Assembly (NCBI GenBank): GCA_037179515.1
Contig: JAXCGZ010022668.1
Coordinates: 65,001 to 129,000 of the forward strand
DNA: 64,000 bases
Source: Halocaridina rubra
Lineage: Eukaryota > Arthropoda > Malacostraca > Decapoda > Atyidae
Direction: 5' to 3'
The notes beneath the pieces were generated by a model. That model worked only from the letters and a program-made list of their open reading frames with translations, made no database searches and had not been told where the DNA came from. Below are positions 48,025 through 60,727 of this stretch, in pieces. Positions within the stretch are counted from its first letter, which is position 1. Each line of letters opens with the position of its first letter. The translations under genes were made by a program, and so were the position numbers.

Positions 48025-50931
48025 TTAGTGATACTTATCGTACCTGTCCTTAAAACTATGGATTGAGATAGCATTAACTACCTCATCGCTTAGCGAATTC
48101 CAATTATCAACTACTCTTACACTGAAAAAGTATTTCCTTACATCCTGCAAAGAAGTTTTCTTACGAAGCTTCAAACTATGACCTCTAGTTCTAGAGCCAG
48201 CCATATCGAAATATCGATCCCTATCCACTCTATCATAACCATGAAGGAATTTAAAGACTGTCACCATATCCCCCCTTACTCTTCTAGCTTCGAGTGATGG
48301 CAAGTCTAATTCCCTCAGCCTCTCATCATAACCGAGATTGCGTATTTCTGGCACCAGTTTCGTGGCATGTCTTTGAACTTTTTCAAGCTTAGCTATCTGC
48401 TTTTTCAAGTGCGGATTCCAAAAGGGGGCTGCATATTCCAGTTTTGGCCTCACACAGGTTACATAAATATTTCTGAACATTTCCTTGTCCATGTGCCTGA
48501 AGGCTACCCTTACATTTGATAAGAATGCATATGCTGCCCTTACTACGCCATTTATATGTATTTCTGGAGACAAATCTGCCAGTATGTTTACTCCTAGATC
48601 TCTCTCATTTTCTGTCTCTTGAAGTTGTACTCCAGCCACCGAGTAGTCAAGCTTGGGCCTTCTTGCACTTGTACCCATTCTCATTACCTTACATTTTGAG
48701 GTATTGAATTTCATTAGCCACTTTTCTGACCACTCATGCAGATTATTTAGATCCTCCTGAAGTTCTCTACCATTGTTCTCGTTTTTTACTTTCTTCACAA
48801 TCTTTGCATCATCTGCAAACATATTCATGAATGAATTTACAGACTCTGGTAGGTCATTTACATATACAAGGAACAAAAGTGGCCCTAAAACTGAACCCTG
48901 TGGAACTCCACTACTAACTCTTCTCCATTCAGACACTGAGTGTCTTACTCTAACCCTCTGTTCCCTTCCTTCTAAGTAAGTTTTTATCCATTCCAAGACA
49001 TTTCCACCTATTCTAGCCATTGATTGCAGCTTCCTAATAAGTCTCCCATGTGGAACAGTGTCAAACGCTTTCTGGAAGTCTAGGAATATGCAATCTGCCC
49101 AGCCCTCTCTTTCCTGTAAGATTTGGCTTACCTCATCATAAAATTCTAATAAGTTTGTTACTGTTGATCTACCTTCTCTGAAGCCATGTTGCCTCACTGA
49201 CAAAAAGTTGAAGGATTCCAAGTGAAGAGCGATATGTTTCCTTAGTAGTTTCTCCATAACTTTGCAAACTATGCTGGTCAAGGAAACTGGTCTATAGTTC
49301 AGAGCCGTATCCCTCCTTCCCTTTTTGAAGATAGGTATCACATTTGCTTGTTTCCAGCATCTTGGAATCTCCCCCGACTCCAGTGACTCCTTAAATATGA
49401 TACTTAGTGCCACTGATATTGTGTTTGCGCATTTTTTAAGCACATGAGGGGATATGTCATCAGGACCTGTAGCTTTATGAACATCTAAATCCATCAGCGC
49501 TTTGCATACCTCTGTGGCTGTAAGGTTGATGTTCTCTAATACCGGCCCTTGAGCTTCTATCACTGCAATCTGAGGGGGTGGGGTATTTTCTACTGTAAAT
49601 ACTGACTGAAACTCCTTGTTCAATTCTTTGCAGATCTCTTCGTACGTCTCAGTGATGCTTCCATCCGCTCTCTTTAGCCTTAAAACCTGTTCTTTTACCT
49701 TCAGTTTTCCTCTGATAAAGCTGTGGAAAAGCTTGGGATTTTCTTTAGCCTTCCTGGTGATGTCCCTCTCATAATCTCTCTCTGCCTCTCTCCTTTTACT
49801 TAGGTAGTCATTTCTTGCTCTTTTGTAGGTTTGCCAGGCATTTATGTTTTTTCTCCTCCTATACCTTTTCCAGCATTTGTCTCTCCACTCCTTAGCTCTT
49901 TTACACCCATTATCGAACCATTTCTCTCTGGCATGAATTACACCTACTTTGGTGACAGGTATGCAGCAATCTACAATCTTCCCATATTTCTCACAAAAGA
50001 TGTCATACATTTCTTGTACAGATTTGTTGTAAAATAAGGTTCTCCAGTCAATAACTGCAAAAAGCTCATTCATTTTGATGTAATCTCCTTTCGGATAGTT
50101 CCTCCTCATGTCCTCAGTGCCTCTACTCTCAGGAAGAATATCTTCAATGATATACTCCATCAACAACACACAGTGGTCACTCTTTCCAATTGGTGGTTCA
50201 TACTCAATATTTTCAATATCCAACACATTATCTGTGAACACTAGATCAAGTAGTGATGGCTCAACCCCACCCCTGGCTCTTGTTGGTTCCATTACATGTT
50301 GGTGTAGGAAATTCCCTTGTACGCAATCTAGGAATCTTGCCCCAAATGAGTCCTCACCACTGTGTGGGTCAAGATTTATCCAATCTATCTCTTTATGATT
50401 AAAGTCTCCCATAATCAAAATCCTACATTTTTTCTCCCGCGCCATGTTAACAACTGAGTTTATGACTTCAATAGTACCTATATGACTTTCCTCATAAATT
50501 TCAAGCCTATTTTGGTTCCTTGGTGGGTTGTATACAACAGTTATTATAATGCTCTCTGACCCAGTATTTATGCGAGCAACAAGAAATTCCCTGAACTCAC
50601 TTTCTATAGCCAAGTTTATTCCTTCAACTTGAATCCTCTCACTTATGAGCAGTGCTATCCCTCCACCAGTCCTCTCACATCTTTCAACCCTTAGTATTCT
50701 GAAGCCCTTAGGAAAAACTGTGACACTGTTTATGTCCTCACTCAACTTTGTCTCTGTAATTGCTACTATATCTGCCTTACTGTTGTGAATCCTATCTTTT
50801 AATTCTACTGCCTTACCAGCTAATCCATCAGCATTTGTGTATAACAATCTTAATGAGGCCCCATCCCCTGATCTTCTGTCATTATCTTCTTTATCTCCCC
50901 TTTGTCTGGAAGTATTCTGTAACGAAAATTT
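48025..50931 (-). CDS. Family A ORF2: APE endonuclease + reverse transcriptase, intact (copy A7)
   Basis: One open frame from the slip heptamer (50925-50931) to the TAA at 48025; about 940 codons from LLYTNADGL (TTG at 50847). Endonuclease residues are ADIVAITETKLSEDIN, VVYNPPRNQNR, MGDFNHKEIDWINLDPHSG, SLLDLVFTDN and KSDHCVLLMEY. A basic linker (about 290-360) follows. RT has KATGPDDISPHVLKK, VIPIFKKGRRDTALNYRPVS, QHGFREGRSTVTNLLEF, FLDFQKAFDTVPHG, GVPQGSVLGPLLFLVYVNDL and the catalytic FADDAKIVKK. The C-terminal region has VQRHATKLVPEIRNLGYDER. No ATG precedes the endonuclease domain, so initiation must depend on ORF1 (frameshift or reinitiation). By motif content it is potentially catalytic. 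Confidence 0.9.
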   Translation of the reverse strand, partial: KFSLQNTSRQRGDKEDNDRRSGDGASLRLLYTNADGLAGKAVELKDRIHNSKADIVAITETKLSEDINSVTVFPKGFRILRVERCERTGGGIALLISERIQVEGINLAIESEFREFLVARINTGSESIIITVVYNPPRNQNRLEIYEESHIGTIEVINSVVNMAREKKCRILIMGDFNHKEIDWINLDPHSGEDSFGARFLDCVQGNFLHQHVMEPTRARGGVEPSLLDLVFTDNVLDIENIEYEPPIGKSDHCVLLMEYIIEDILPESRGTEDMRRNYPKGDYIKMNELFAVIDWRTLFYNKSVQEMYDIFCEKYGKIVDCCIPVTKVGVIHAREKWFDNGCKRAKEWRDKCWKRYRRRKNINAWQTYKRARNDYLSKRREAERDYERDITRKAKENPKLFHSFIRGKLKVKEQVLRLKRADGSITETYEEICKELNKEFQSVFTVENTPPPQIAVIEAQGPVLENINLTATEVCKALMDLDVHKATGPDDISPHVLKKCANTISVALSIIFKESLESGEIPRCWKQANVIPIFKKGRRDTALNYRPVSLTSIVCKVMEKLLRKHIALHLESFNFLSVRQHGFREGRSTVTNLLEFYDEVSQILQEREGWADCIFLDFQKAFDTVPHGRLIRKLQSMARIGGNVLEWIKTYLEGREQRVRVRHSVSEWRRVSSGVPQGSVLGPLLFLVYVNDLPESVNSFMNMFADDAKIVKKVKNENNGRELQEDLNNLHEWSEKWLMKFNTSKCKVMRMGTSARRPKLDYSVAGVQLQETENERDLGVNILADLSPEIHINGVVRAAYAFLSNVRVAFRHMDKEMFRNIYVTCVRPKLEYAAPFWNPHLKKQIAKLEKVQRHATKLVPEIRNLGYDERLRELDLPSLEARRVRGDMVTVFKFLHGYDRVDRDRYFDMAGSRTRGHSLKLRKKTSLQDVRKYFFSVRVVDNWNSLSDEVVNAISIHSFKDRYDKYH
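50925..50931 (-). promoter_or_regulatory. Candidate -1 frameshift heptamer (copy A7)
   Basis: A-AAT-TTT in ORF1 phase (AAG AAA AAT TTT CGT). The -1 frame from here is in register with ORF2, 26 codons before LLYTNADGL. Confidence 0.55.
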
Positions 50932-51235
50932 TTCTTCTCTTCTTCATTTCTTTCATCATTTAACCTTCTTGCCTCTTGCAACAAGTTTTTGATCTTTCCC
51001 ATCTCTTCCTGTGTTCTGTATCGTCTAATGAACACTTCTTTGCATTCTTGAAGGTCTTTTAGACTTTTTTTTCTCAACAATATTTCCCTACATGTTTCCC
51101 CTCTCTCAAAGGTTACTTTTGTTGGTCTCGGCTTTCCTTCCCTCGAATATTTACCTAGTTGGTGTATGTTTCCAATATCCTCAGGACCACATACTACTCC
51201 AAGCTTTCTGTGTGTGTGTGTGTGTGTGTGTGTAT

Positions 51236-51398
51236 AGAGGGTCCCTAATTAACGTAATTCTAAGTTACATCGTTTCACAGTTACGTCAGAGGCCAATAAA
51301 TAATTAATAAATTATTAATAAATCAATATTTCGACCTATCTGGCCGGTGCAATAAATTCAAACTGTGCATGCTGAACAGTTTGTGAGTGCGGCGGACA
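51236..51398 (+). repeat. Solo left end of a Tigger-type element
   Basis: AGAGGGTCCCTAATTAACG, AAGTTACATCGTTTCACAG and GAGGCCAATAAATAATTAAT closely parallel the left end at 51424 (GGGGGTCCCCGTTTAACG, AAGTTACATAATTTCACCG). It is preceded by (TG)nTA and followed by GTGTGTGTGTATATATA. No coding part follows, so it is a truncated copy. Confidence 0.75.
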
Positions 51399-54298
51399 AG
51401 TGTGTGTGTGTGTGTATATATACTGGGGGTCCCCGTTTAACGTCGTTCCAAGTTACATAATTTCACCGTTACTTCGGAGGCCAATAAATAATTAATAAAT
51501 CAATTTTTCGACCTACCAGCCTGGTGCGGCATATTCAACCAACGAAAACTGAAAATTTTTTTAGCGAGGCGCACAAATACACAGCTAGCAGCACAGCTGT
51601 ATTCGTATATATCAAGATAATGGCTTTATTTACTTATTTGTTATGTATTTGATTATATTGAAGGATTATACTGAATTTTTTTTTAAATATCAAAGACAAC
51701 ACATAACCATAAATAGTATTTTATGTGAAATGGTTTATTGAGAGTCGTGTAAGAATACGGCGTCATTCGGCATTAGAAAAGAAGAACAACCTCCGCTCAG
51801 TTTACTCTTCCCCACCATACTGTGCCTCTTCTTCTGGTGTCTTGTTTATATCACCCGTTACTGATATTACTATGTCTACCAAGCGTAGTGGAGATAGTTC
51901 TGATGGCAGTGCTACGGAGAAAAGAAAAGCCATCACCATAGAAATTAAAACTGAAATAGTAAACTGCACTGAAAAGGGAAAAACTACTACAAACATTGGC
52001 AGCATTCTCTGATTAGCCTGTACAGCCGTGAGGACGATCATCATCACATCCGTGACAATGTGAAAGGTTCGACTCTTATAAAGTCCACTGTGATCACCAG
52101 GGAGTGTAGTCACCTTATGATCGAGATGGAGAGATTGCTAGTGCTTTGGCTTAGTGACCAGAATTGACGACATATCCCATTATACCTCATGGTAATACAG
52201 GAAAAGGTTAAAATATTGTTCAAAGCCTTGAAAAGTGAAAAGGGTGCAGGGATTGCAGGTGAAGTTTGTGGCCAGTAGGGTTGCTTTAATTACTTGAAGG
52301 TTCATGCCAATTTGCATAACAAAAGAGTGCAAGATGAAGCTGCTAGGGGTGATGAGGAAGCAGCAAGAGGGTTTCCTAGTGCCTCAGCGGAGATAAAAAG
52401 AGTGGGAGGTTACCGTGCCGAACAGGTATTTAACGTGGATGAGTCTGGGTTGTTCTGGAAGCGCATGCCTTGTCGTACATGCATCGCCCAGGAGGAGAAG
52501 ACAACACTAGGCCACAAAGTTAGCAAGGAGAGAATGATTTTTCTTTTGAGAGCTAATGCTGCAGAAGACTGTAATTACCTAACTGCGCTTATGGGAAATA
52601 GCTCTACCCTCATAACTTCCTGTCTCCTGGTCGGTTCCATTTGGCACTTAGTGATATTTATCAGACCTGTCCTTATAACTATGGGGTGAGCTACTGTTAA
52701 CTACCTCCTCGCTAAGCCATTCCCAATTATCCACTACTCTTACACTAAAAATTACTTCATCACATCCTGCAAAGAGGTTTTCTTACGAATCTTCAAACCA
52801 TGACCTCTTGTTCTAATGCCAGCCATTTCAAAATATCGATCCCTATTCACTCTGTCATAATGAAGGATTTTAAAAATCATCACCATATCCCCCTCATTTT
52901 TCTAGCTTCAAGTGATGGTAAGTCTAATTCCCTCAGTCTCCTCATAACCGAGATTGCATATTTCTGGCATTAGCTTCGTAGCATATCTTGAACTTTTTCC
53001 AGCTTAACTATGTGCTTTTTCAACTGTGGATTCCAACAAGGGGGTTGTATATTCAAGGTTTGGCCTCAAGTAGATTACCTATATATTTCTGAACATTTCC
53101 TTGTCCATGTGCCTGAAGACTACCCTTATATTTGCTAAGCATATGCTGCCCTTACTATGCCATTTATATACATTTCTAGAAACAAATCGGCCAGTATGTT
53201 TACTCATAGATCTCTTTCATTCTGTCTCTTGAATTTCTGCTCCTGCCACTGGGTAGTCAACCTTAGGCCTTCTTTCATTTGTACCAATTCTCATTACCTT
53301 ACATTTAGAAGTACTGAATTTCATTAGCCACTTCTCTACCACTCATGCAGACTATTTCGGTCTTCCTAAAGTTCTCTACCATTGTTCTTGTCTCTTACTT
53401 TCTTCACAATCTCTGAATCATCTGCACACTTATTTATGAATGAATTTACAGACTCTGGTAGGTCATTTATTTTTTTATTTTATGAGTGATATCAGAACAG
53501 CCAAAGAAAATTGCCCTCATCGGGCCAGGGCACGAAGAAAATATAAAGTAAAGAGAAACAGAAATGGGTAGTGTTGTGACTTGTCATATGTGAAGGGATA
53601 ATAAGAGATGTGTGATGAATATCGGAAAATATTCGCTCTTGATGTAGGCATAAAGCTGTAACTGAAGGAAGGCTTAATATCGAGCTGTCTTAGACAGTCC
53701 TATTTAAGTCCACTAGACCTTCAGCTGTAGTATCACAACAGGTGGCTGATGCCATGGGCCAAGCTGCTACAATGAACAGAATTTAATCCAAATACAGGGT
53801 ATAAGACTGTAGAAAAAAGAAAATAAGAAAAAAAATGCTTTGCAAATATTCATTATTCTTGTAATTGAAAATTTTAATATTTTAGAGATGCAGATTCATG
53901 GAGAACCACAATAGCCACATGGTTAGAATACTCGAGTTGGTAGATTTCTCTGGAAATCAGTAAAAATACTCATAATACTCGGTTTGGCAGTCTGACAACC
54001 TATAGGAATCCATGGCCGGTAATTGTCACATGAAATACCGTCAGAGAAAAGAGTCACAATTTAGGCTAGGAAAAGTCACAGACTTGATTTTTTTTCTATG
54101 ACTTTTAACCCGAATTTTAAAAATCAGACCATGAGACCAATAAGCTATGGTTAGAAAAATAATCCTTGGTTATGGTATGATGGTGAAAATTGCTCCTAAC
54201 CTAACCTAATCTTACCAAACAAAACCATATATGAAATAATAAGTTATTCACACTGAACTTAGTTTCATTTATCATTCCTTTGCCATGTGATAAAGCAG

Positions 54299-54620
<322 letters not shown>

Positions 54621-55370
54621 GGGGGAACTGTCTGGTTTTGCAACAAGAGCTAGGAGCTATTGCCCATAACCCATTTTCCATTATGTTCATGACACGGCTT
54701 GGTCAGCTAGCTATAGGTCCTATAAACTGTTCAGAGTAATCTTTCGTTGTGTCACTGCGCTTACGTCGATTGTCATACATTATGCCTGGCCGGTAATAAA
54801 TACATATACAAGGAACCAAAGTGGCCCTAAAATTGAACCCTGTGGAGCCCCACTATTAACTCTTCTCCATTCAGACACCAAGTGTCTTACTCTAACCCTC
54901 TGTTCCCTTCCTTCTAAGTAAGTTTTTATCTATTCAAAGACATTTACACCTATTCTCGCCATTGCTTGAAGCTTCTTAACAAGTCCTCAATGTGGGACCA
55001 TGTCAAATGCCTTCTGGAAGTCTAGGAATATGCAATCTGCTTCACCCTCTATTTCCCGTAAGATCGGCTTACCTCATCATAAAATTCTAATAAGTTTGTT
55101 ACTGTTGATTTCTCTGAAGTTATGTTGTCTCACTGACAAAGAGCTGAAAGATTCCAAGTGAAGAGAGATGTGTTTTCTTAGTAGTTTCTCCATAACTTTG
55201 CAAACTATGCTGGTCAAGGAAACAGGTCTATAGTTTAGAGCCTTATCTCTCCTTCCCTTTTTGAAGATAGATACCATATTCGCTTGCTTCCAGCAACTTG
55301 GAGTCTCCCCTGCTTCCAGAGACTTTTCAAACATGCTATATAATGCCACTGATATTGATGTAGCGCATTT

Positions 55371-57818
55371 CTTAAGTACAAAAGGGGATATATCATCAGG
55401 ACCTGTAGTGTTATGAGCATCTAACTCTATCAGCGCTTTGCATACCTTTGTGGTTGAAAAGATAATGTTCTCTAATACCGGTCCATGAGCTCCTATCTCT
55501 GCAATATGAGGGAGTGGGGTATTTTCTACTGTAAATACTGACTGAAACTCCTTATTCAACTCTTCGCAGATCTCTTCATCTGTCTCAGTCATGCTTCCAT
55601 CCACTCTCTTTAGCTTTAAAACCTGTTCTTTTACCTTCAGTTTTCCTCTGATAAAGCTGTGGAAAAGTTTGGGATTTCTTTAGCCTTCCTGGTGATATCC
55701 CTTTCATAGTCTCTCTCTGCATCTCTTTTTTTACTTGGGTAATCATTTTTTGTTCTTTTATAAGTCTGCCAGGTAATTATGCTTTTTTTCATCCTATACC
55801 TTTTCCAGTATTTGTCTCTCCACTCCTTAGCTCTCTGACACTCATTATTGAATCATTTCTCTCTGGCATGAATAATTCCTATTTTGGTGGAAGGTATGCA
55901 ACAATCTATTATCTTCCCATATTCCTCACAAAAGATGTTGCACATTTCTCGTACAGATTTGTAGTTAAATAAGGTCCTCCAGTCAATAAGTGCAAAAAGC
56001 TTAATAATTCTGATGTAATCTTCATTTGGATAGTTCCTCCTCATGTCCTCAGTGCCTCTACTTTCAGACAGAGCATCTTCAGTGATATACTCCATCATCA
56101 ACACACAGTAGTCACTTTTTCCAATTGGTGGTTCATACTAAATTTTTCAATATCCGACACATTATCTGTGAATATTAGATTAAGCAGTGATGGCTCATCC
56201 CCACCCCTGGCTCTTGTTGGTTCTAGTACATGTTGGTGTAGGAAATTTCCTTGGACGTAATCTAGGAATCTTGCCCCAAATGAGTCCTCACCACTGTGTG
56301 GGTCAAGATTTATCCAATCTATCTCTCTATGCTTAAAATCTCCCATAATCTAATCTAACAATATTCTCTCCTGTGCAATATTAACAACTGAGTATATGAC
56401 TTCAATAGTACCTATATGACTTTGTTCATAAACTTCAAGCCTATGTTGGTTCCTTGGTGGGTTCTATACAACAGTTATCATAATACTCTCTGACCAAGTA
56501 TTTATGTAAGCAACAAGAAATTCCTTGGACTCACTTTCTATAGCAAAGTTTTTTCTTTGATCTGAAATCTTTCACTTATGAGCAGTGCTATCCTCTTCAG
56601 TACAAAAGGGGATATATCATCAGGGCCTGTAGTGTTATGGGCATCTAACCCCATCAGAGCTTTGCATACCTTTGTGGTTGAAAAGAAGATGTTCTCTAAT
56701 ATCCGCCCATGAGCTCCTATCTCTGCAAAATGAGGGGGTGGGGTATTTTCTACTGTAAATACTGACTGAAACTCCTTATTCAACTCTTTGCAGATCTCTT
56801 CATCTGTTTCAGTCATGCTTCCATCCACTCTCTTTAGCTTTAAAACCTGCTCTTTTACCTTCAGTTTTGCTCTGATAAAGCTGTGGAAAAGTTTGGGATA
56901 TTCTTTAGCCTTCCTGGTGATATCCCTTTCATAGTCTCTCTCTGCATCTCTTCTTTTACTTGGGTAATCATATCTTGCTCTTTTATAAGTCTGCCAGGCA
57001 TTTATGCCTTTTCTCATCGTATACCTTTTCCAGTATTTGTCTCTCCACTTCTTAGCTCCCTGACACTCATTATTGAACCATTTCTCTCTGGCACGAATAA
57101 TTCCTATTTTGGTGGAAGGTATGCAACAATCTACTATCTTCCCATATTCCTCACAAAAGATGTTGCACATTTCTGGTACAGATTTGTTAAATAAGGTCCT
57201 CCAGTCAATAAGTGCAAAAAGCTTATTAATTCTGATGTAATCTTCATTTGGATAGTTCCTCCTCATGTCCTCAGTGCCTCTACTTTCAGACAGAGCATCT
57301 TCAGTGATATACTCCATCAACAACACACAGTAGTCACTCTTTCCAATTGAAGGTTCATACTAAATTTTTCAATATCCGACACATTATCTGTGAACACTAG
57401 ATCAAGCAGCAATGGCTCATCCCCACCCCTGGCTCTCGTTGGTTCCAGTACATGTTGGTGTAGGAAATTTCCTTGGACATAATCTAGGAATCTTGCCCCA
57501 AATGAGTCCTCACCACTGTGTGGGTCAAGATTTATCCAATCTATCTCTCTATGCTTAAAATCTCCCATAATCTAATCTTACAATATTCTCTCCTGTGCAA
57601 TATTAACAACTGAGTATATGACTTCAGTAGTACCTATATGACTTTTTTCATAAACTTCAAGCCTATGTTGGTTCCTTGGTGGGTTATATACAACAGTTAC
57701 AGTAATGCTCTCTGACCAAGTATTTATGCAAGCAACAAGAAATTCCTTGAAGTCACTGTCTATAGCATGGTTTTTTCTTTGACCTGAAATCTTTCACTTA
57801 TGAGCAGTGCTATCCCTC
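55371..57818. repeat. Tandem duplication (1,224-bp unit) inside LINE A8
   Basis: AGTACAAAAGGGGATATATC occurs at 55375 and again at 56599, and the following 1.2 kb is repeated with a few percent divergence. The junction fuses endonuclease sequence (GAGCAGTGCTATCC) to RT-start sequence (TTCAGTACAAAAGG). Both units share the same disabling change (GGTTCATACTAAATTTTTC), so the duplication followed inactivation. Confidence 0.92.
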
Positions 57819-57963
57819 CATCAGTCCTCTCAGTCCTATAAGCTGAAGCCCTTGTTGGCTTATTTGGCAGAAAACCCAAAGGCTCTCAAGGGCATATGGC
57901 AGGGTCAACTGCCAGGCATCTGGAAGTTGAACAAGATGGCTTGGATAACCCTTCAAATATTTG

Positions 57964-58031
57964 AATAATAATAATAATAATAATGTGGGAAAAATGGAAA
58001 GTGCTTTAGTCTAAAGCTTGGTTTTTATCTC

Positions 58032-58089
<58 letters not shown>

Positions 58090-58090
58090 T
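57964..58090. repeat. Two (TAA)n tracts with a short spacer
   Basis: AAT repeats at about 57964-57983 and 58033-58087, separated by about 50 bp of unique sequence. Confidence 0.95.
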
Positions 58091-58119
58091 CACATACATA
58101 TACACGTTTTCTCTAAAGA

Positions 58120-58497
58120 TTGAGTAACACTTGCCAAGCGGCCTCATCTCAGGGTACTGTATGGAGATTTGTAGCTCGCAGAATGGGCAATGCAGCGACG
58201 ACTACTTCCCATCCACCTACAGGCTCTGGAACTCTCATCCTCCTTTTGTCTTTCCTAATTCTTATAACCTATCTTCCTTCAAAAGGGGAATCTATCATCA
58301 CATCAGGGCCAACTCCTGCCATATCTATAGGTCCTCAATACTTTGACTATTCTTTCAGCCTGTCCTTTTCCTATTGTGTTTCATTCCCATATTTCTGCCT
58401 TGTGCTTGACCATTTTCTTTTCTGTCTAAATATTTTCTTCATGCCCGAGCCTGATGAGGGCAATTTCTTGACTGTCCAAGTGTGACACTCATAAAAA
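58120..58497 (+). pseudogene. Family B LINE, short 3' end
   Basis: It matches the last ~380 bp of the copy at 16892-17700: AACACTTGCCAAGCGGCCTC, TGGAGATTTGTAGCTCGC, GGCTCTGGAACTCTC, then CTGATGAGGGCAATTTC and a GTGTGACACTCATAAAAAA tail. Confidence 0.8.
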
Positions 58498-60530
58498 AGT
58501 GGTAGATCAAGGGTACTTGGAATCATCCTGTTATGTTTTCCTCCCCCAGTAAGTTAAACTGGTGCTGACTCGATTAATTTCCCTCAAGAAAGGGACGACA
58601 GCCTCTTTTTATAGATAGAAGAAGAGTATCAATTGCTGAAATGGAATAGGAGATCTCATGATAAGGAATTTTAAGATCAGGATCAAATCAAAGGAGGTTT
58701 AAACAGGAAGCACAGATAAATTATCCAAAAATTTAAAGTTAAAATCAAGATATATGAAACAAGGGAGGAGTAGCCCTTAAAGACTCAGGAGAATAATAAA
58801 TTCTTTTATATATTGGCAGATGAGTTAGAAAAGTGAAAGAGAGACTATGAGGAAATTAACAGAGACTGTATGGAGATAAACTATCTGCACAGAAATAAGA
58901 CAGGGTTAGAGAGTATATCATAAATTGCTAAAGGTAAAGGATGCTGAAGAGATGATGGTGACCTGTTTGGGGATTATAACGTATGCATAATAGAGGAGGG
59001 AGAAAAGAGGAACTGACAAGCACTAGAGATGTGACAAATATATTAAGCAGTACATAACGATAAAATCAGTCCAGTTTTAGAATGATGAAGAGATGGTGTC
59101 GAACTTTTGCACATTCTTTGTCCTGTTTTCAAGAGGGGAAGATAGCACTGGAGTGGAAGACAGCATTCATTGCTCAAATGTAAAATATCCAAGGGCACTG
59201 GGAGAGTTTCAAAGAAAAGAGATCACTCTACTTAATTATCCAAAATAAACTTTATAAGCAAGTTTCAGTGGAAAAGCTGACAGGTCGTTCTGAGGCACTG
59301 ACTTGGAACATGCACCATGTAGGGATGGTCAAGGTTGTACAAATCAAGAGTTAGGCTTGAAGTATTTCCAAAATACTGTCTGAGGAAGACAGGTCTCTAC
59401 AATTATGGATCTCGGAATTAAAAGGATAGGAGAGACTGAAAAGTCAATATGGGAAGTTCAGATGTCTGTGATAAGAGGATATCTACTAAAGAGCATAAAA
59501 AATTCATCATGCATAGCTATTTAATATTTCTGATTATGCAATAATGCAGAAGACATAGAAGTGTTAGGCCAAGGAGTTAAAACAATGGAGAAGTGAGGTA
59601 CAGGTTGGAAACTGGGGAAATCATTTTTCAATCAGGAAAAAGCACTAATGCCCAAGTGTGATGCACATATACTGAGACTATGAATGTATATTCTACAAGT
59701 TAGTAAGGAAAAGAGTAGGGAACTGTAACGCAGCATAAAGTTTGAGAGGTGGAAAACTAAAAGATATGATTACTGGAAATGGTGACGGTGGAAGTCGAAA
59801 TCTGAAGATATTTTAGGGTGAACACGTAATCAGATTGTGGTAAAGGAAACGAGATCCAAAACAAAATGAGAGGGTTCTCTGGGCATTAATCATGGTGCGG
59901 AGGTACACATTATGATTACATGAGGGAGTAGTTCCTCTGTGAGTACTGTAGAGTAATGAATGTTGGACTCAGAACAGTTGAGTTGAGGATAGTTCATGTA
60001 TTGGCGACGAAATTCATTTGAATAATTTGTGGACTCTAAGGTTTCTAACAAGTAAGGAACGATGCACTTATAAAAATGTCCGGGATTTGGATATATATAA
60101 TGCAAAAAGAAAATAGATAGTTACAACACAGGCCTAAAAAGTAATGGATATAATGAGAATAGTGAGGAGGATTTATATGAATGCAAACTAAAAATATGCT
60201 AAAAACGAGATAGAGGGTAGGGTGTGAAATATCTTATACTTAGAAGACTATGCAAACAGCAGTTCTTAAAGGGGACTTTCCACAACAACTGTCGCTAACA
60301 GTCTTTACAAGTTTCCTATAATATACCTCTGTCTATTTGTACGAATGTACCCATGTGCTGACATAAAATTTATTTGCTCTCAACTCCATAAATACCTATC
60401 GTTTTTTTGTTTTTACCAATCCATTTAATCATACCATTCCTGAGAATTATGAATATAATTAACACTACAATTTCCCTGCTCAACCAATGCAAGATATCAG
60501 CTGTTCTAACACTAGAGTATATACTTAGCC
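58498..60530. other. Mostly unassigned, purine-rich DNA with a faint RT-like trace
   Basis: About 2 kb with no open frame. Near 59090-59290 the plus strand gives NDEEMVSNFCTFF, then LEWKTAFIAQ and KLYKQVSVEKL, faintly like the start of a CR1-type RT domain. This is too weak to call an element with confidence. No RNA gene was seen. Confidence 0.3.
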
Positions 60531-60727
60531 TGTAAGGTAGAATTGTCCTGGAGTTTCAGACGAAGCACTCAACTTCCAGATATCCTCATATCAAAGTATC
60601 ACTCTCCATCTACTTACTCTTCTAGCTTCAAGCTAATATACCTAGCTAATTCAGCATTTCTTACTAGTTTTCCAGATTGACAATAAGTCTTATTGCCTCA
60701 TAACAATTAGGTTCTTATGTTCTTATG

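Larger units (their letters stand above)
47933..51208 (-). mobile_element. Family A LINE, copy A7, intact ORF2, ORF1 5'-truncated
   Basis: Two tail units, then the hairpin region and a complete ORF2. Only the last ~120 codons of ORF1 (50850-51208) remain. The 5' cut end (GAAAGCTTGG on the element strand) abuts (AC)n at 51209-51232. Loss of the ORF1 N-terminus and 5' UTR means no promoter or full ORF1. Confidence 0.92.

Noticed and set aside
56538..57326. A distinct protein fusing endonuclease-linker and RT-start sequences
   Set aside because: The fusion is produced by the tandem duplication junction in dead LINE A8, not by a real gene.
60271..60281. Kappa-B-like motif GGGGACTTTCC
   Set aside because: A single 10-11-bp match in 64 kb with no adjacent gene is compatible with chance.
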